Below, piece after piece: positions 43,265 through 53,614 of a DNA stretch of 64,000 nucleotides. A program made the translations under genes and the position numbers. Each line of letters begins with the position of its first letter. Positions within the stretch are counted from its first letter, which is position 1. Under the pieces are notes generated by a model that was given only the letters and a program-made list of their open reading frames with translations, was not told the origin of the DNA and did no database searches. Source of the DNA: Microbacterium esteraromaticum (GTDB taxonomy: Bacteria > Actinomycetota > Actinomycetes > Actinomycetales > Microbacteriaceae). The stretch is from assembly GCF_017303215.1 (NCBI RefSeq), contig NZ_JAEMWU010000001.1, positions 1,922,001 to 1,986,000 of the forward strand. Reading direction: 5' to 3'.

Positions 43265-43746
43265 CAGAAGTCCTCTTCCGTGACGGGGTGGACGATCGCG
43301 GTCGCGCCGTCGATCTCGGTGACAGCGATACGGCTGCCTTGACTGATCGGAGTACCGTCGAAGCTCCGCGCGGTCCAGGTGTCACCGTTGCCGAGCTTGA
43401 CTTGTCCCGACCCTTGGGTGATGTCGGTGAGTGCGACGCCACGCTGGTCGAGCAACGCGTCGAGGTTCGTCGGTGTCGGATCTTCATCCCGGCTGAGGCG
43501 ATGCAGCAACGGTGGCCGCAAGAAGAACACGAAGGCCGCGGCCGCGGCGCCGGCAATGATGACCTGCGCCCAGATCGGTACCCCGACCAAGTCGGTGACC
43601 AGGCCGACGGCGCCGCCGAACGACAGCATCAGGAAGGTGAGATCGAGCGTGAGCATTTCGATCACCAAGAAGAGGGCGATCAGCACGATCCAGCCGATCC
43701 ACGCCCACTCGTCGATGACCGTGATGAATGTCGTGAAGCCGTCCAT
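43264..43746 (-). CDS. NfeD-like membrane protein
   Basis: A 160-residue NfeD1b-type protein with three membrane helices in the first 80 residues (IGWIVLIALFLVIEMLTLDLTFLML...) and a C-terminal OB-fold (RGVALTDITQGSGQVKLGNGDTW...). NfeD proteins are encoded next to SPFH partners, as here. GCAGGAGG is well placed before the ATG at 43746; upstream in-frame sequence is not coding. Confidence 0.92.
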   Translation of the reverse strand: MDGFTTFITVIDEWAWIGWIVLIALFLVIEMLTLDLTFLMLSFGGAVGLVTDLVGVPIWAQVIIAGAAAAAFVFFLRPPLLHRLSRDEDPTPTNLDALLDQRGVALTDITQGSGQVKLGNGDTWTARSFDGTPISQGSRIAVTEIDGATAIVHPVTEEDF

Positions 43747-43806
43747 GGGCCCTCCTGCGCTCAACTTACCACGCGTGGGGAACGCTCGGCCCGACCCGCG
43801 ACGCTG

Positions 43807-43812
43807 TAGGCT
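43807..43812 (+). promoter_or_regulatory. SDR gene -10 box
   Basis: TAGGCT 45 bases before the ATG, followed by a leader with GAGGAG. Confidence 0.4.
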
Positions 43813-43857
43813 GGGACGTCGCTGAACGTGCGAAATCCGCGCCCCCGAGGAGTAGTT

Positions 43858-44622
43858 ATGTCCCAGGTTCTTCCCGCCGGATCCCTCGACGGCAAGGTGG
43901 CGTTGGTCACCGGTTCGTCGCGAGGTATCGGCGCCGACACGATCCGCTACTTCGCCGAGGCCGGCGCAGATGTCGTGATCAACTTCCGCAACAAGGCGCC
44001 GCGCGCTGAGAAGCTCGCGAACGAGCTGCGTGCGCTGGGACGCCGGGCTCTGGTCGTGGGCGCCGATCTGACCGACCCCGCGTCGGTCTCGGCGATGTTC
44101 GACCAGGTGCGCGATGAGTTCGGGCGTCTTGACATCCTGGTGCTCAACGCATCGGGCGGCATGGAATCCGGCATGGCCGAGGACTACGCACTCAAGCTCA
44201 ACCGCGACGCGCAGGTGGGTGTGCTGAAGGCAGCCGAGCCGCTGCTGGGTGACGGCGCCCGCGTGGTGTTCGTCACCAGCCACCAGGCGCACTTCATCCG
44301 GACGACCCCGACCATGCCCGAGTACGAGCCGGTCGCCAAGTCGAAGCGCGCCGGTGAAGACGCTCTTCGTGAGCTGATCCCGGGGCTGACTGAGAAGGGC
44401 ATCGGTTTCACGGTGGTCTCCGGCGACATGATCGAGGGAACCATCACGGCCACGCTGCTCGAGCGCGCGAACCCGGGTGCCATCGCCGGGCGCCGCGAGT
44501 CTGCCGGCAAGCTCTACAACGTGTCCGAGTTTGCTGCGGAGGTCGCGCAGGCGGCCATCGACGCGGTTCCGGCAGACAACACTCGACTCGTCGGTGACAC
44601 TTCGGACTTCATCGCCGAGTGA
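43858..44622 (+). CDS. Short-chain dehydrogenase/reductase with an atypical active site
   Basis: A 254-residue classical-length SDR. TGSSRGIGADTI is the cofactor loop and ILVLNASGG the NNAG-equivalent. VVFVTSHQAHFI supplies a serine. The usual YxxxK is not seen: the helix reads YEPVAKSKRAGEDALREL, so when the Lys of the usual helix is aligned the tyrosine position is Val and the only nearby Tyr is displaced. It may use another residue or be a non-catalytic or unusual reductase. CGAGGAG precedes the ATG. Single-gene unit ended by a strong terminator. Confidence 0.88.
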   Translation: MSQVLPAGSLDGKVALVTGSSRGIGADTIRYFAEAGADVVINFRNKAPRAEKLANELRALGRRALVVGADLTDPASVSAMFDQVRDEFGRLDILVLNASGGMESGMAEDYALKLNRDAQVGVLKAAEPLLGDGARVVFVTSHQAHFIRTTPTMPEYEPVAKSKRAGEDALRELIPGLTEKGIGFTVVSGDMIEGTITATLLERANPGAIAGRRESAGKLYNVSEFAAEVAQAAIDAVPADNTRLVGDTSDFIAE

Positions 44623-44656
44623 CCCTTGTGCGATGGTCGGTCTCGACCGTCGCACG

Positions 44657-44700
44657 AACGAGAGAAGGCGACCCGATTGCTCGGGTCGCCTTCTCTCGTT
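44657..44700. terminator. Bidirectional intrinsic terminator
   Basis: A perfect 20-bp stem, AACGAGAGAAGGCGACCCGA with its reverse complement, around the loop TTGC. It lies between two convergent genes (SDR and HdeD-like); the stem ends give short A/T runs on both sides. The longest perfect stem in the window. Confidence 0.92.
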
Positions 44701-44712
44701 GTGAGGGGACGG

Positions 44713-45285
44713 TCAGACGGCCAGTGCCTCGACGTCCTTCTTCATCGTGATCGCACGGATGATCTGGATGAGTCCCAGCGCCACGAGCGAGGCGCCGAGC
44801 ACGATCCACAGCAGGGCGGCTGCGTACAGCGGCGACAGGATGACGACGATACCGGCGATGATGCTGAGCAGCGAGTACAGCAGCGTCCAGACCTTAGTGG
44901 TCTTCTGCCCCATGATGCTCAAGGCGACGACGCCGTCGACGATCCAGCTGATGCCGATGAAGATGGCGACGACGATCGCCAGGGTGACCTTCGCCGCGCC
45001 CAGGTTGGCGAAGGCGATGATTCCTGCCGCGAGATACAGCAGACCCAGCAGGATGTGCCCGACACGGGCCCAGCCGCCACCCTTGCCCGAGAAGATGCCG
45101 AGCCCGATGTAGACGAGGCCCCCGACGATGAGGTAGGACGCGAAGATACCGGTGACGATCACCGCGGTCTTGCTCGGCCAGGCGAGCAGAACGATGCCGG
45201 CGATCAGTGCGATCGCACCGGACACGGCGAGGAACGTGCGAACGGACTTCATGAAGCTCTTCGCTTCAGTGAGTGCATCGGTCAT
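44713..45285 (-). CDS. HdeD-family membrane protein
   Basis: A 190-residue protein with six membrane helices in three pairs, the HdeD/DUF308 layout (AIALIAGIVLLAWPSKTAVIVTGIF, GHILLGLLYLAAGIIAFANL, LLSIIAGIVVILSPLYAAALLWI). The internal pseudo-repeat WPSKTAV / NLGAAKV / SPLYAAA is typical. In E. coli HdeD is linked to acid tolerance; in actinobacteria the role is unknown. AAGGAAAGG precedes the ATG at 45285. Confidence 0.9.
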   Translation of the reverse strand: MTDALTEAKSFMKSVRTFLAVSGAIALIAGIVLLAWPSKTAVIVTGIFASYLIVGGLVYIGLGIFSGKGGGWARVGHILLGLLYLAAGIIAFANLGAAKVTLAIVVAIFIGISWIVDGVVALSIMGQKTTKVWTLLYSLLSIIAGIVVILSPLYAAALLWIVLGASLVALGLIQIIRAITMKKDVEALAV

Positions 45286-45338
45286 GGGGAACCTTTCCTT
45301 GAGTCTCCTATGAAGGTGATGTTCCTCAGCGTAGCGGG

Positions 45339-45354
45339 GTGCCGGCGCCGGCAC
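45339..45354. promoter_or_regulatory. Perfect 16-bp palindrome between hdeD-like and uvrA2-like genes
   Basis: GTGCCGGCGCCGGCAC is its own reverse complement. It lies in the 162-base divergent gap and could be an operator for either gene, but GC-rich palindromes also arise by chance. Confidence 0.4.
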
Positions 45355-45447
45355 ACGACTTTCTCGCCCATGGAGGGTGGCGTGTGTCGGACGTGGATGC
45401 AAGGATCAGACGGTCCGGCGTAGAAAACCCGGCGGAAGGAGCCACCC

Positions 45448-47802
<2,355 letters not shown>

Positions 47803-47806
47803 CTCG

Positions 47807-48613
47807 GTGCCGATGCAAGAGGACATTGATGCCCGCATCCAGTCCTACTACACGAGTGTGTTCGATGAGCATGCGCGTCTGACGACGCGTTCGGCGCAGG
47901 GTCCGCTGGAGTACGTGCGGACGCAAGAGATCATTCGGGAGCATGTCTCGGCGGGCACGATGATCGACATCGGTGGCGGCGCGGGAATCCACGCACGCGC
48001 GCTGACGGATGCCGGCTACGTCGTCGAAGTTCTCGATCCGGTTTCGCGTCACGTCGAGCAAGCCCGCGCGCTTGGCCTCAACGCGCGGGTGGGAGACGCC
48101 AGAGAACTGCCGTTCGCCGCTGGGTCCTTCGATGCGGCCCTGCTGCTCGGCCCTCTGTATCACCTGGCCGCCTATGCTGATCGAATCCTTGCGTTGCGCG
48201 AAGCAGCGCGCGTTGTCGGTCCTGGCGGATTCGTCTTCGCCGCTGGCCTGTCGCGATACATCGCGTTTGGTCAGGCCACATTGGGCCGCGACGTTCCTGA
48301 GCCGTATCCGGGGGAGTGGGTCTCCCTCGCGGCCCAGGGAAAACCCGCTGATGGTATGCGATTCCCCGCCGGGCACTTCCATACCGCCGAGGAGCTGGCA
48401 TCCGAAGCGACTGCCGCCGGACTCGACGTCATCGAGGTCGTCGGCGTCGAGGGTCCTGCAGGTATCCTGCTCGAATCGATGGTGGATGCGGGGGAGGAGC
48501 TCTCTCAGGCAGCGCTGGCGATCGCGCGTGCCGCAGCGGACCGCCCGGGCGTTCGCGATATGAGCGCGCACCTCATCGCTGTCGCTCGGGTCCCTGGTGG
48601 ATCAGGTGACTGA
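47807..48613 (+). CDS. Class I SAM-dependent methyltransferase
   Basis: A 268-residue Methyltransf_11-like enzyme. Motif I is MIDIGGGAGIHARAL, motif II VVEVLDPV, motif III ARVGDARELPFAAGSFDAALLLGPLYHL. The closing part (FAAGLSRYIAFG..., HFHTAEEL) is similar to small-molecule methyltransferases of actinobacteria. Substrate unknown. It begins at a GTG (47807) or an ATG two codons on, five bases after the uvrA2-like gene, so probably co-transcribed with it. Confidence 0.88.
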   Translation: MPMQEDIDARIQSYYTSVFDEHARLTTRSAQGPLEYVRTQEIIREHVSAGTMIDIGGGAGIHARALTDAGYVVEVLDPVSRHVEQARALGLNARVGDARELPFAAGSFDAALLLGPLYHLAAYADRILALREAARVVGPGGFVFAAGLSRYIAFGQATLGRDVPEPYPGEWVSLAAQGKPADGMRFPAGHFHTAEELASEATAAGLDVIEVVGVEGPAGILLESMVDAGEELSQAALAIARAAADRPGVRDMSAHLIAVARVPGGSGD

Positions 48614-48621
48614 GGGGCCGC

Positions 48622-49131
48622 TCAGCACTGCTCTTTGGACTGCTCGGTCATGATCCAGTGCTCCACGCCGGGTTCGAGCACGACAGTGCCGCAACTGCCG
48701 CCGGCGTACGTCACGAAGAGTTCCGCGCGCTGCGCTTCTTCAGAGACGGTCTCGATGTCGACCTCCGCGACGTTGCCCGTGGCCGCGTAGGCCTGAGCGG
48801 TGACATTCGTCATCTCCGCGCAGTCGGAGACCGGGAATCCACTGGCCTTCATCTCGGCCAGCATCCGCTCGACCAAGGCGTCACTGAGATAGGCGCACGC
48901 GACATCAGCATTCGGCTCGCGGCTCGCCGCGAGCCAGTCGAGAAAACTCTGCTGCGGGGTGGCGGAGGATGTTGTCGGTGACGGCGCGGGCGACGTCGCC
49001 GTCGGCTTCGTGGTTGCACTGTCGTCTGCGGCAGGCGGAGTCGCCGACGCTGAGCAGCCGGTGAGTGCCAACAGCAGGACTGCCGCTCCGGCTGTGAGTG
49101 AACCGGTGAGGCGACGGCGCGTTGTAGTCAT
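48622..49131 (-). CDS. Secreted lipoprotein of unknown function
   Basis: A 169-residue lipoprotein: basic start MTTTRRRL, hydrophobic core, and lipobox LALTGC near residue 30, then a Thr/Ser/Pro-rich linker of about 35 residues. The small C-terminal domain has four Cys, including CAYLSDAL, DCAEM, GGSCG and the last residue, so one or two disulfides are likely. No family recognised. GATACT six bases before the ATG predicts a leaderless mRNA. Confidence 0.85.
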   Translation of the reverse strand: MTTTRRRLTGSLTAGAAVLLLALTGCSASATPPAADDSATTKPTATSPAPSPTTSSATPQQSFLDWLAASREPNADVACAYLSDALVERMLAEMKASGFPVSDCAEMTNVTAQAYAATGNVAEVDIETVSEEAQRAELFVTYAGGSCGTVVLEPGVEHWIMTEQSKEQC

Positions 49132-49137
49132 CCGATC

Positions 49138-49143
49138 AGTATC
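49138..49143 (-). promoter_or_regulatory. -10 box for leaderless lipoprotein gene
   Basis: GATACT on the minus strand followed by GATCGG and the ATG at 49131. Confidence 0.5.
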
Positions 49144-49190
49144 ACCAGTTCTCATGAGCGCGTCCACTCACGTGCGCGATGATGGACCCT

Positions 49191-49640
49191 ATGTCTGTCG
49201 ATCGCTCCATCGTTCGTGTCAAGGCCATGATCGTCGTTCCCAGTGCCGACGGATCGCATCACCTGGTCAGCGCCAACGGCCGGACGCGTGAGAACCCGCT
49301 GGGCTTCCACCGTCTCATCGGAGGGAGCGTTGAACTCGGCGAGACCTTCGAGCAGGCGATCATCCGAGAGATCGATGAAGAGCTTGGCGCCAGCATCATC
49401 GACCTCACGCAGCTCGGCGTCGTCGAGAGCATCTTCACTTGCGAGGGCGCGCTCGGCCACGAGGTCGTCGCCGTGTTCGCCGGGAGGCTCGATCCGGAAC
49501 CGCCGAAGGGCGGCGGCACGCTCACAGAATCCGATGGCACTGTCGTTCCCGTTCTGTGGCGCTCGCTCAGCGATGATGACGTGGAGATCCCGTTGTACCC
49601 GGCGGCTGCTCGCGACCTAGTGTCCGCGGCGATGTCCTAG
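49191..49640 (+). CDS. NUDIX hydrolase
   Basis: About 149 residues with an intact Nudix box, GGSVELGETFEQAIIREIDEELGA in pattern (GGxxExGE...REhxEE). Starts at 49179, 49182 or 49191 are possible; 49191 is preferred because GATGAT ends seven bases upstream. Substrate unknown; NUDIX enzymes cleave nucleoside diphosphate derivatives. Confidence 0.88.
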   Translation: MSVDRSIVRVKAMIVVPSADGSHHLVSANGRTRENPLGFHRLIGGSVELGETFEQAIIREIDEELGASIIDLTQLGVVESIFTCEGALGHEVVAVFAGRLDPEPPKGGGTLTESDGTVVPVLWRSLSDDDVEIPLYPAAARDLVSAAMS

Positions 49641-49679
49641 ACGGCAACGACTCCGGTGAGCACCCACGCGCTAAAGCCG

Positions 49680-49693
49680 ATAATGCACATTAT
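49680..49693. promoter_or_regulatory. AT-rich dyad between NUDIX and DUF2071 genes
   Basis: ATAATG and CATTAT are exact reverse complements around CA, in an unusually AT-rich stretch for this genome. Position about 100 bases before the DUF2071 start suggests an operator, but no regulator is adjacent. Confidence 0.4.
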
Positions 49694-49777
49694 GTCAGAT
49701 CAGGTAGTTGCACCTCTCCCCACGCCTGACACGACACGAGGATCACGCCCCCGGCACACATAACACGCGCACCGTCA

Positions 49778-49783
49778 TACGAT
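49778..49783 (+). promoter_or_regulatory. -10 box for leaderless DUF2071 gene
   Basis: TACGAT ends six bases before the GTG at 49790; an earlier in-frame GTG at 49784 touches the -10 box and is rejected. Confidence 0.5.
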
Positions 49784-49789
49784 GTGGCC

Positions 49790-50512
49790 GTGACCATCAC
49801 GACTCCGCGCATGGCAGCGACAATCGAGCGACGGCTTCTCGTCAACTACCGGGTTCAGCCAGACGCGATCGCTCCGATACTTCCCGACGGGCTTCGCCCA
49901 CAACTGGTTGACGGCAGCGCCGTAGCCGGCGTCTGCCTTATCCGCCTTGCACACTTCCGACCGGCGTGGTTCGCACCGCGGGCCGGCCATCGCAGCGAGA
50001 GCGCCGCGCACCGGATCGCCGTCGAATGGGATGGTCCGCGCGGCGTGCGCACCGGCGTCTTCATCCCCCGCCGCCACTCTGCATCGCGGCTGGCCCGTGC
50101 CGCCGGCGGTCGTGTCTTCCCCGGCGTGCACGAAGCGGCTCGCGTGACCTCGATCGAGTCGCACGACAGCGTGCATGTCACGGTCAGCTCGACCGACCTT
50201 CGCGTGGACGTCGCCGTCGATGTCGCCGAATCTGCGGATTTCCGCAGCTCGCTGTTCGCCGATGTCGACCAGGCATCCGAGTTCTTCCGAAAGGATGCCG
50301 TCGGCTTGTCTCCGACACGGAGCCCAGGGCTCGAGGGGCTGCGCCTCGACACCGATGCGTGGCGGGTGCAACCCGGTCACATCAGGCATGCCGCCTCGAG
50401 CTTCTTCGATGGGCTCCCGACAGGTGCGGCCGAACTCGACCACGTGCTCATCATGCGCGCCGTCCCGGTCGTCTGGAGCGCTGAGCGCCACGCCGATCAC
50501 TGGCGGCGATAG
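49790..50512 (+). CDS. DUF2071-family protein
   Basis: A 240-residue DUF2071 (YqjF/acetoacetate decarboxylase-like fold) protein. The start ERRLLVNYRVQPDAIAPILPDGLRP and the mid-part VCLIRLAHFRPA match the family; the end DHVLIMRAVPVVWSA is typical. Biochemical role unknown. It overlaps the convergent arylsulfatase by 16 bases at its 3' end. Confidence 0.82.
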   Translation: MTITTPRMAATIERRLLVNYRVQPDAIAPILPDGLRPQLVDGSAVAGVCLIRLAHFRPAWFAPRAGHRSESAAHRIAVEWDGPRGVRTGVFIPRRHSASRLARAAGGRVFPGVHEAARVTSIESHDSVHVTVSSTDLRVDVAVDVAESADFRSSLFADVDQASEFFRKDAVGLSPTRSPGLEGLRLDTDAWRVQPGHIRHAASSFFDGLPTGAAELDHVLIMRAVPVVWSAERHADHWRR

Positions 50513-52845
50513 CGCGTCCTGAGCACGAGGTTCGGGTCCGAAACGGCGTCATCCCCCGTATCTATGACGACCTGGGCGATCGATCCGGAGAACACCCCAC
50601 GCTCGACTCCGTAGTCGGCTACCACCGGGTCGAGGCTGTCGAGTCCCACGTCGAGTCCTTCATCGAACGAGAACAGTCCCGGCACGGTGCGTTCGATTCG
50701 CCCGGAGGCCACGCGGTCGTCGTCGTAGAACAACGACGCGGTGCCGCCCTTGCCGACTCCGCCGCCGTCGTAGGCGAACTCAAGGCGGATGTCGTGCTCC
50801 CCCGCCGTCAGCACTCGATCCGAACGTACGGAATGCGTCTCCAAGCCGACGAAGTTGTGCGCGTAGGTGAGACGGCCCTCGGCGAAGTACAGGCTCCAGC
50901 CGCCGAATCCTCCGCCCTGCGCGATCAGAGCGCCACGCGCCGTCACACCCTCGTCTAACTGAACGCGTGCCGTCACCGAGAACGACCTGTTCTTGACGTT
51001 CAGCACGGTGTTCTCGTTCAGACGCGACATGCCCGGCCGCAGCACCTGTCGCGTGCGGCCGCCCATCAGATCGGGCCGCCCCGCGATCGTCGGATCGAAG
51101 CGCTCCCGTTCGCGGTCGTCGATGGGCAGCACGTTGTACTTAGCCCCCTCGATGAGGAACCGGTCCTGCATCTCTCGCAGCTTCTCAGGCATCTCGCTGG
51201 CGAGATCATGCGCCTGTGTCCAGTCATCGGGACCGTACAGCTCCCAGGCATCGTCCGTGAGCGCGGGGATCTGGTCGTCTGGATCCGGCCACGGCAGCAG
51301 GTGCTGCGTCATCGCCGTCCACCCCTGGTGATAGATGCCACGGTTTCCCGCGATCTCGAAGTACTGCGTGATGTGGCGCTCAGCGGCGCCTGCATCCTCA
51401 AGCGCGTACTTGAAGCTCGTGCCCTCGACCGGACGTTGCTGTACGCCGTTGACACTCACGGGTTCGGGAATTCCCGCGTACTCGAGCACGGTCGGAACGA
51501 CATCGATGAGATGGGTGAACTGGTGGCGGCACTCCCCCGCAGGCACCTTGCCCGGATAGCGCACGATGGTACCGGTCCGGGTTCCTCCCCAATGCGAAGC
51601 GACGATCTTGCTCCACTGGTAGGGCGTGTTCAGCGCCTGCGCCCATCCAGACGGAACGTGGTTGAATGACGCCGGCGTCCCGACCTCGTCGAGATGAGGC
51701 TCGATGTCCGCCGTGGTCATCAGCACATTGTTCTGATAGGCCATCTCATTGAACGTCCCGTACGCGCCAGCCTCCGCAGAAGCCCCGTTGTCGCCGAGAA
51801 TGTAGAAGATCAGCGTGTCGTCCAGAACGCCCTGCTCTTCCAGAGAGTCCATCAGGCGAGCGACCTGATCATCCATGTGCCGGGCCATGGCGGCATACGC
51901 TTCGAAAAGTCGGGCACCCACCCGCTGGTCGGCAGGCGTGAGCTCATCCCACGAGGGGATCTTCGCGTTCGGTGAAGTGAGCTCGGCATCGGCGGGAATG
52001 ACCCCGAGCTGCTTCTGGCGAGCGAAGATCCGAGCCCGCTCTTCGTCGTAGCCGTGGTCGAAGGCGCCGCGCACCGCCTCCAGGTAGCTCTGTGGGGCGT
52101 GATGCGGCGCGTGCGTCGCACCGAAGGCGAGGTAGGTGAACCACGGCTTGTCGGGCGTGAGGGATGTCAGGTTCCCGATCCAGTCGATGGCTTGATCGAC
52201 CAGATCCTCCGAGAGGTGGTAACCCTCCTCGTAAGTGCGCGGCGGCTCGATCGGCTTCGTTCCGTCGACGAGAGCGGGAGTGTACTGGTGCGTGTCTCCG
52301 CCGATGAAGCCGTAGAAGCGCTCGAACCCCTCCCCCGTCGGCCAACGATCGAACGGACCGGACGGGCTCGTCTCCCAGGGCGGTGTCTGATGATGCTTGC
52401 CGAACATGCCGGTGGAGTAGCCGTTCAGTTTGAGAACCTGTGCCAGGGTCGCGCAGTCATCCGGACGCACGCCGGTGTAGCCGGGGAACGAGGTCGCGAC
52501 CTCAGCGAGAGCGCCCATCTCTGCGGAGTGGTGGTTGCGCCCCGTCATCAGCGCTTGACGCGATGGCGAGCACAGCGCCGTCGTGTGGAAACGGGTCAGT
52601 TTGACGCCGTCGGCGGCGATACGTTCGGCCGCGGGCATCTGACACGGGCCACCAAACGCGCTGCTGCCGCCGAACCCCATGTCGTCGACGAGGATGATCA
52701 GCACGTTCGGAGCGCCTGCCGGCGGCCGCAGCGGTGCTGCAGGATGCGGCGGTACGGCATCCCGGGCATCCACGGGGGTGTCTGCCCCAACGCGCGGCCG
52801 CCGGATCGGGAGGTGGTGTCGTCCGAACGCTGTCTCCGATGCCAT
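50497..52845 (-). CDS. Arylsulfatase (type I, formylglycine-dependent)
   Basis: A 782-residue sulfatase. The formylglycine motif is CSPSR with C92 in TTALCSPSRQALMTGRNHH; NVLIILVDDMGFGGSSAFGG gives metal-binding Asp pair, FGATHAPHHAP the His, and YILGDNGASAEAG the later Asp-Asn. A C-terminal concanavalin/laminin-like region follows (about 560-782, with ALIAQGGGFGGWSLYFAEGRLTY). It lacks a signal peptide, so it is probably cytoplasmic, as for alkyl/aryl sulfatases that scavenge sulfate. Start at 52845 is preferred; an ATG seven codons earlier is possible. Confidence 0.94.
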   Translation of the reverse strand: MASETAFGRHHLPIRRPRVGADTPVDARDAVPPHPAAPLRPPAGAPNVLIILVDDMGFGGSSAFGGPCQMPAAERIAADGVKLTRFHTTALCSPSRQALMTGRNHHSAEMGALAEVATSFPGYTGVRPDDCATLAQVLKLNGYSTGMFGKHHQTPPWETSPSGPFDRWPTGEGFERFYGFIGGDTHQYTPALVDGTKPIEPPRTYEEGYHLSEDLVDQAIDWIGNLTSLTPDKPWFTYLAFGATHAPHHAPQSYLEAVRGAFDHGYDEERARIFARQKQLGVIPADAELTSPNAKIPSWDELTPADQRVGARLFEAYAAMARHMDDQVARLMDSLEEQGVLDDTLIFYILGDNGASAEAGAYGTFNEMAYQNNVLMTTADIEPHLDEVGTPASFNHVPSGWAQALNTPYQWSKIVASHWGGTRTGTIVRYPGKVPAGECRHQFTHLIDVVPTVLEYAGIPEPVSVNGVQQRPVEGTSFKYALEDAGAAERHITQYFEIAGNRGIYHQGWTAMTQHLLPWPDPDDQIPALTDDAWELYGPDDWTQAHDLASEMPEKLREMQDRFLIEGAKYNVLPIDDRERERFDPTIAGRPDLMGGRTRQVLRPGMSRLNENTVLNVKNRSFSVTARVQLDEGVTARGALIAQGGGFGGWSLYFAEGRLTYAHNFVGLETHSVRSDRVLTAGEHDIRLEFAYDGGGVGKGGTASLFYDDDRVASGRIERTVPGLFSFDEGLDVGLDSLDPVVADYGVERGVFSGSIAQVVIDTGDDAVSDPNLVLRTRYRRQ

Positions 52846-52951
52846 GATTGACACCCTTCTCTTCATCTGCAGACCGCAACAGTCGCACAGTACCGCCTCG
52901 CCGGCTCGACACGCCAGGAGTATGTAGGCATCCCCCTGTCACAATGGAAGC

Positions 52952-53608
52952 ATGACCAACCCGGTACCCGTCGATCTCTCCACGTACCCGCGCCGAGAGC
53001 ATTTCGCCCACTACCGCGATGTGGTGCCATGCACCTACTCGATGACGGCCGAAATCGAAGTCACGCGATTCGTGACAGCGATCAAGGCCACTTCGCGTCG
53101 GAGCTATATCTCCCAGATCTGGGCGCTCGCCTCAATCGTGAATACTCATGACGAGTTCCGGATGACCGTCACCGACTCCGGTGCCCTCGCCGTCTGGCCG
53201 TCCCTCGACCCGTCGTTCACGATCTTCCACCCCGCCCAGGAGACATTCTCCAGTGTCTGGGTGCCGTTCGACGAGGACTTCGGGGCGTTCCACGAAGCAG
53301 CAGCGCGCACCATCGAGGACTATGCCGACGCGACCGCGCTTTTCCCCCAAGGGCCGCCACCAGGGAACATGTTCAACGTCTCGAGCCTGCCGTGGACGAG
53401 CTTCACGGGCTTCACCCTTCACATCGACGAAGGTTCGAAACACCTCGCCCCGATCTTCACGCTCGGCCGCTACGTCGAACGCGACGGGCGCACCCTGCTG
53501 CCAATCACAGCACAGGTGCACCACGCGGTCGCGGACGGGTTCCACACGTCACGGCTTCTCAACGAGTTGCAGGAGATGTTCGCCGAGCCCTCGTGGCTCG
53601 GCGACTGA
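52952..53608 (+). CDS. Chloramphenicol acetyltransferase-like protein (type A CAT fold)
   Basis: A 218-residue CatA-type protein. REHFAHYRDVVPCTYSMTAEI is the family start; FNVSSLPWTSFTGFTLHI the mid region, and VHHAVADGFH the active site with H191 and D195 (HHxxxDG). All catalytic residues are present, so an active acetyltransferase is likely. Chloramphenicol may or may not be the true substrate. CACAAT ends six bases before the ATG, and the ABC exporter genes converge on it six bases away. Confidence 0.9.
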   Translation: MTNPVPVDLSTYPRREHFAHYRDVVPCTYSMTAEIEVTRFVTAIKATSRRSYISQIWALASIVNTHDEFRMTVTDSGALAVWPSLDPSFTIFHPAQETFSSVWVPFDEDFGAFHEAAARTIEDYADATALFPQGPPPGNMFNVSSLPWTSFTGFTLHIDEGSKHLAPIFTLGRYVERDGRTLLPITAQVHHAVADGFHTSRLLNELQEMFAEPSWLGD

Positions 53609-53614
53609 CACCCG

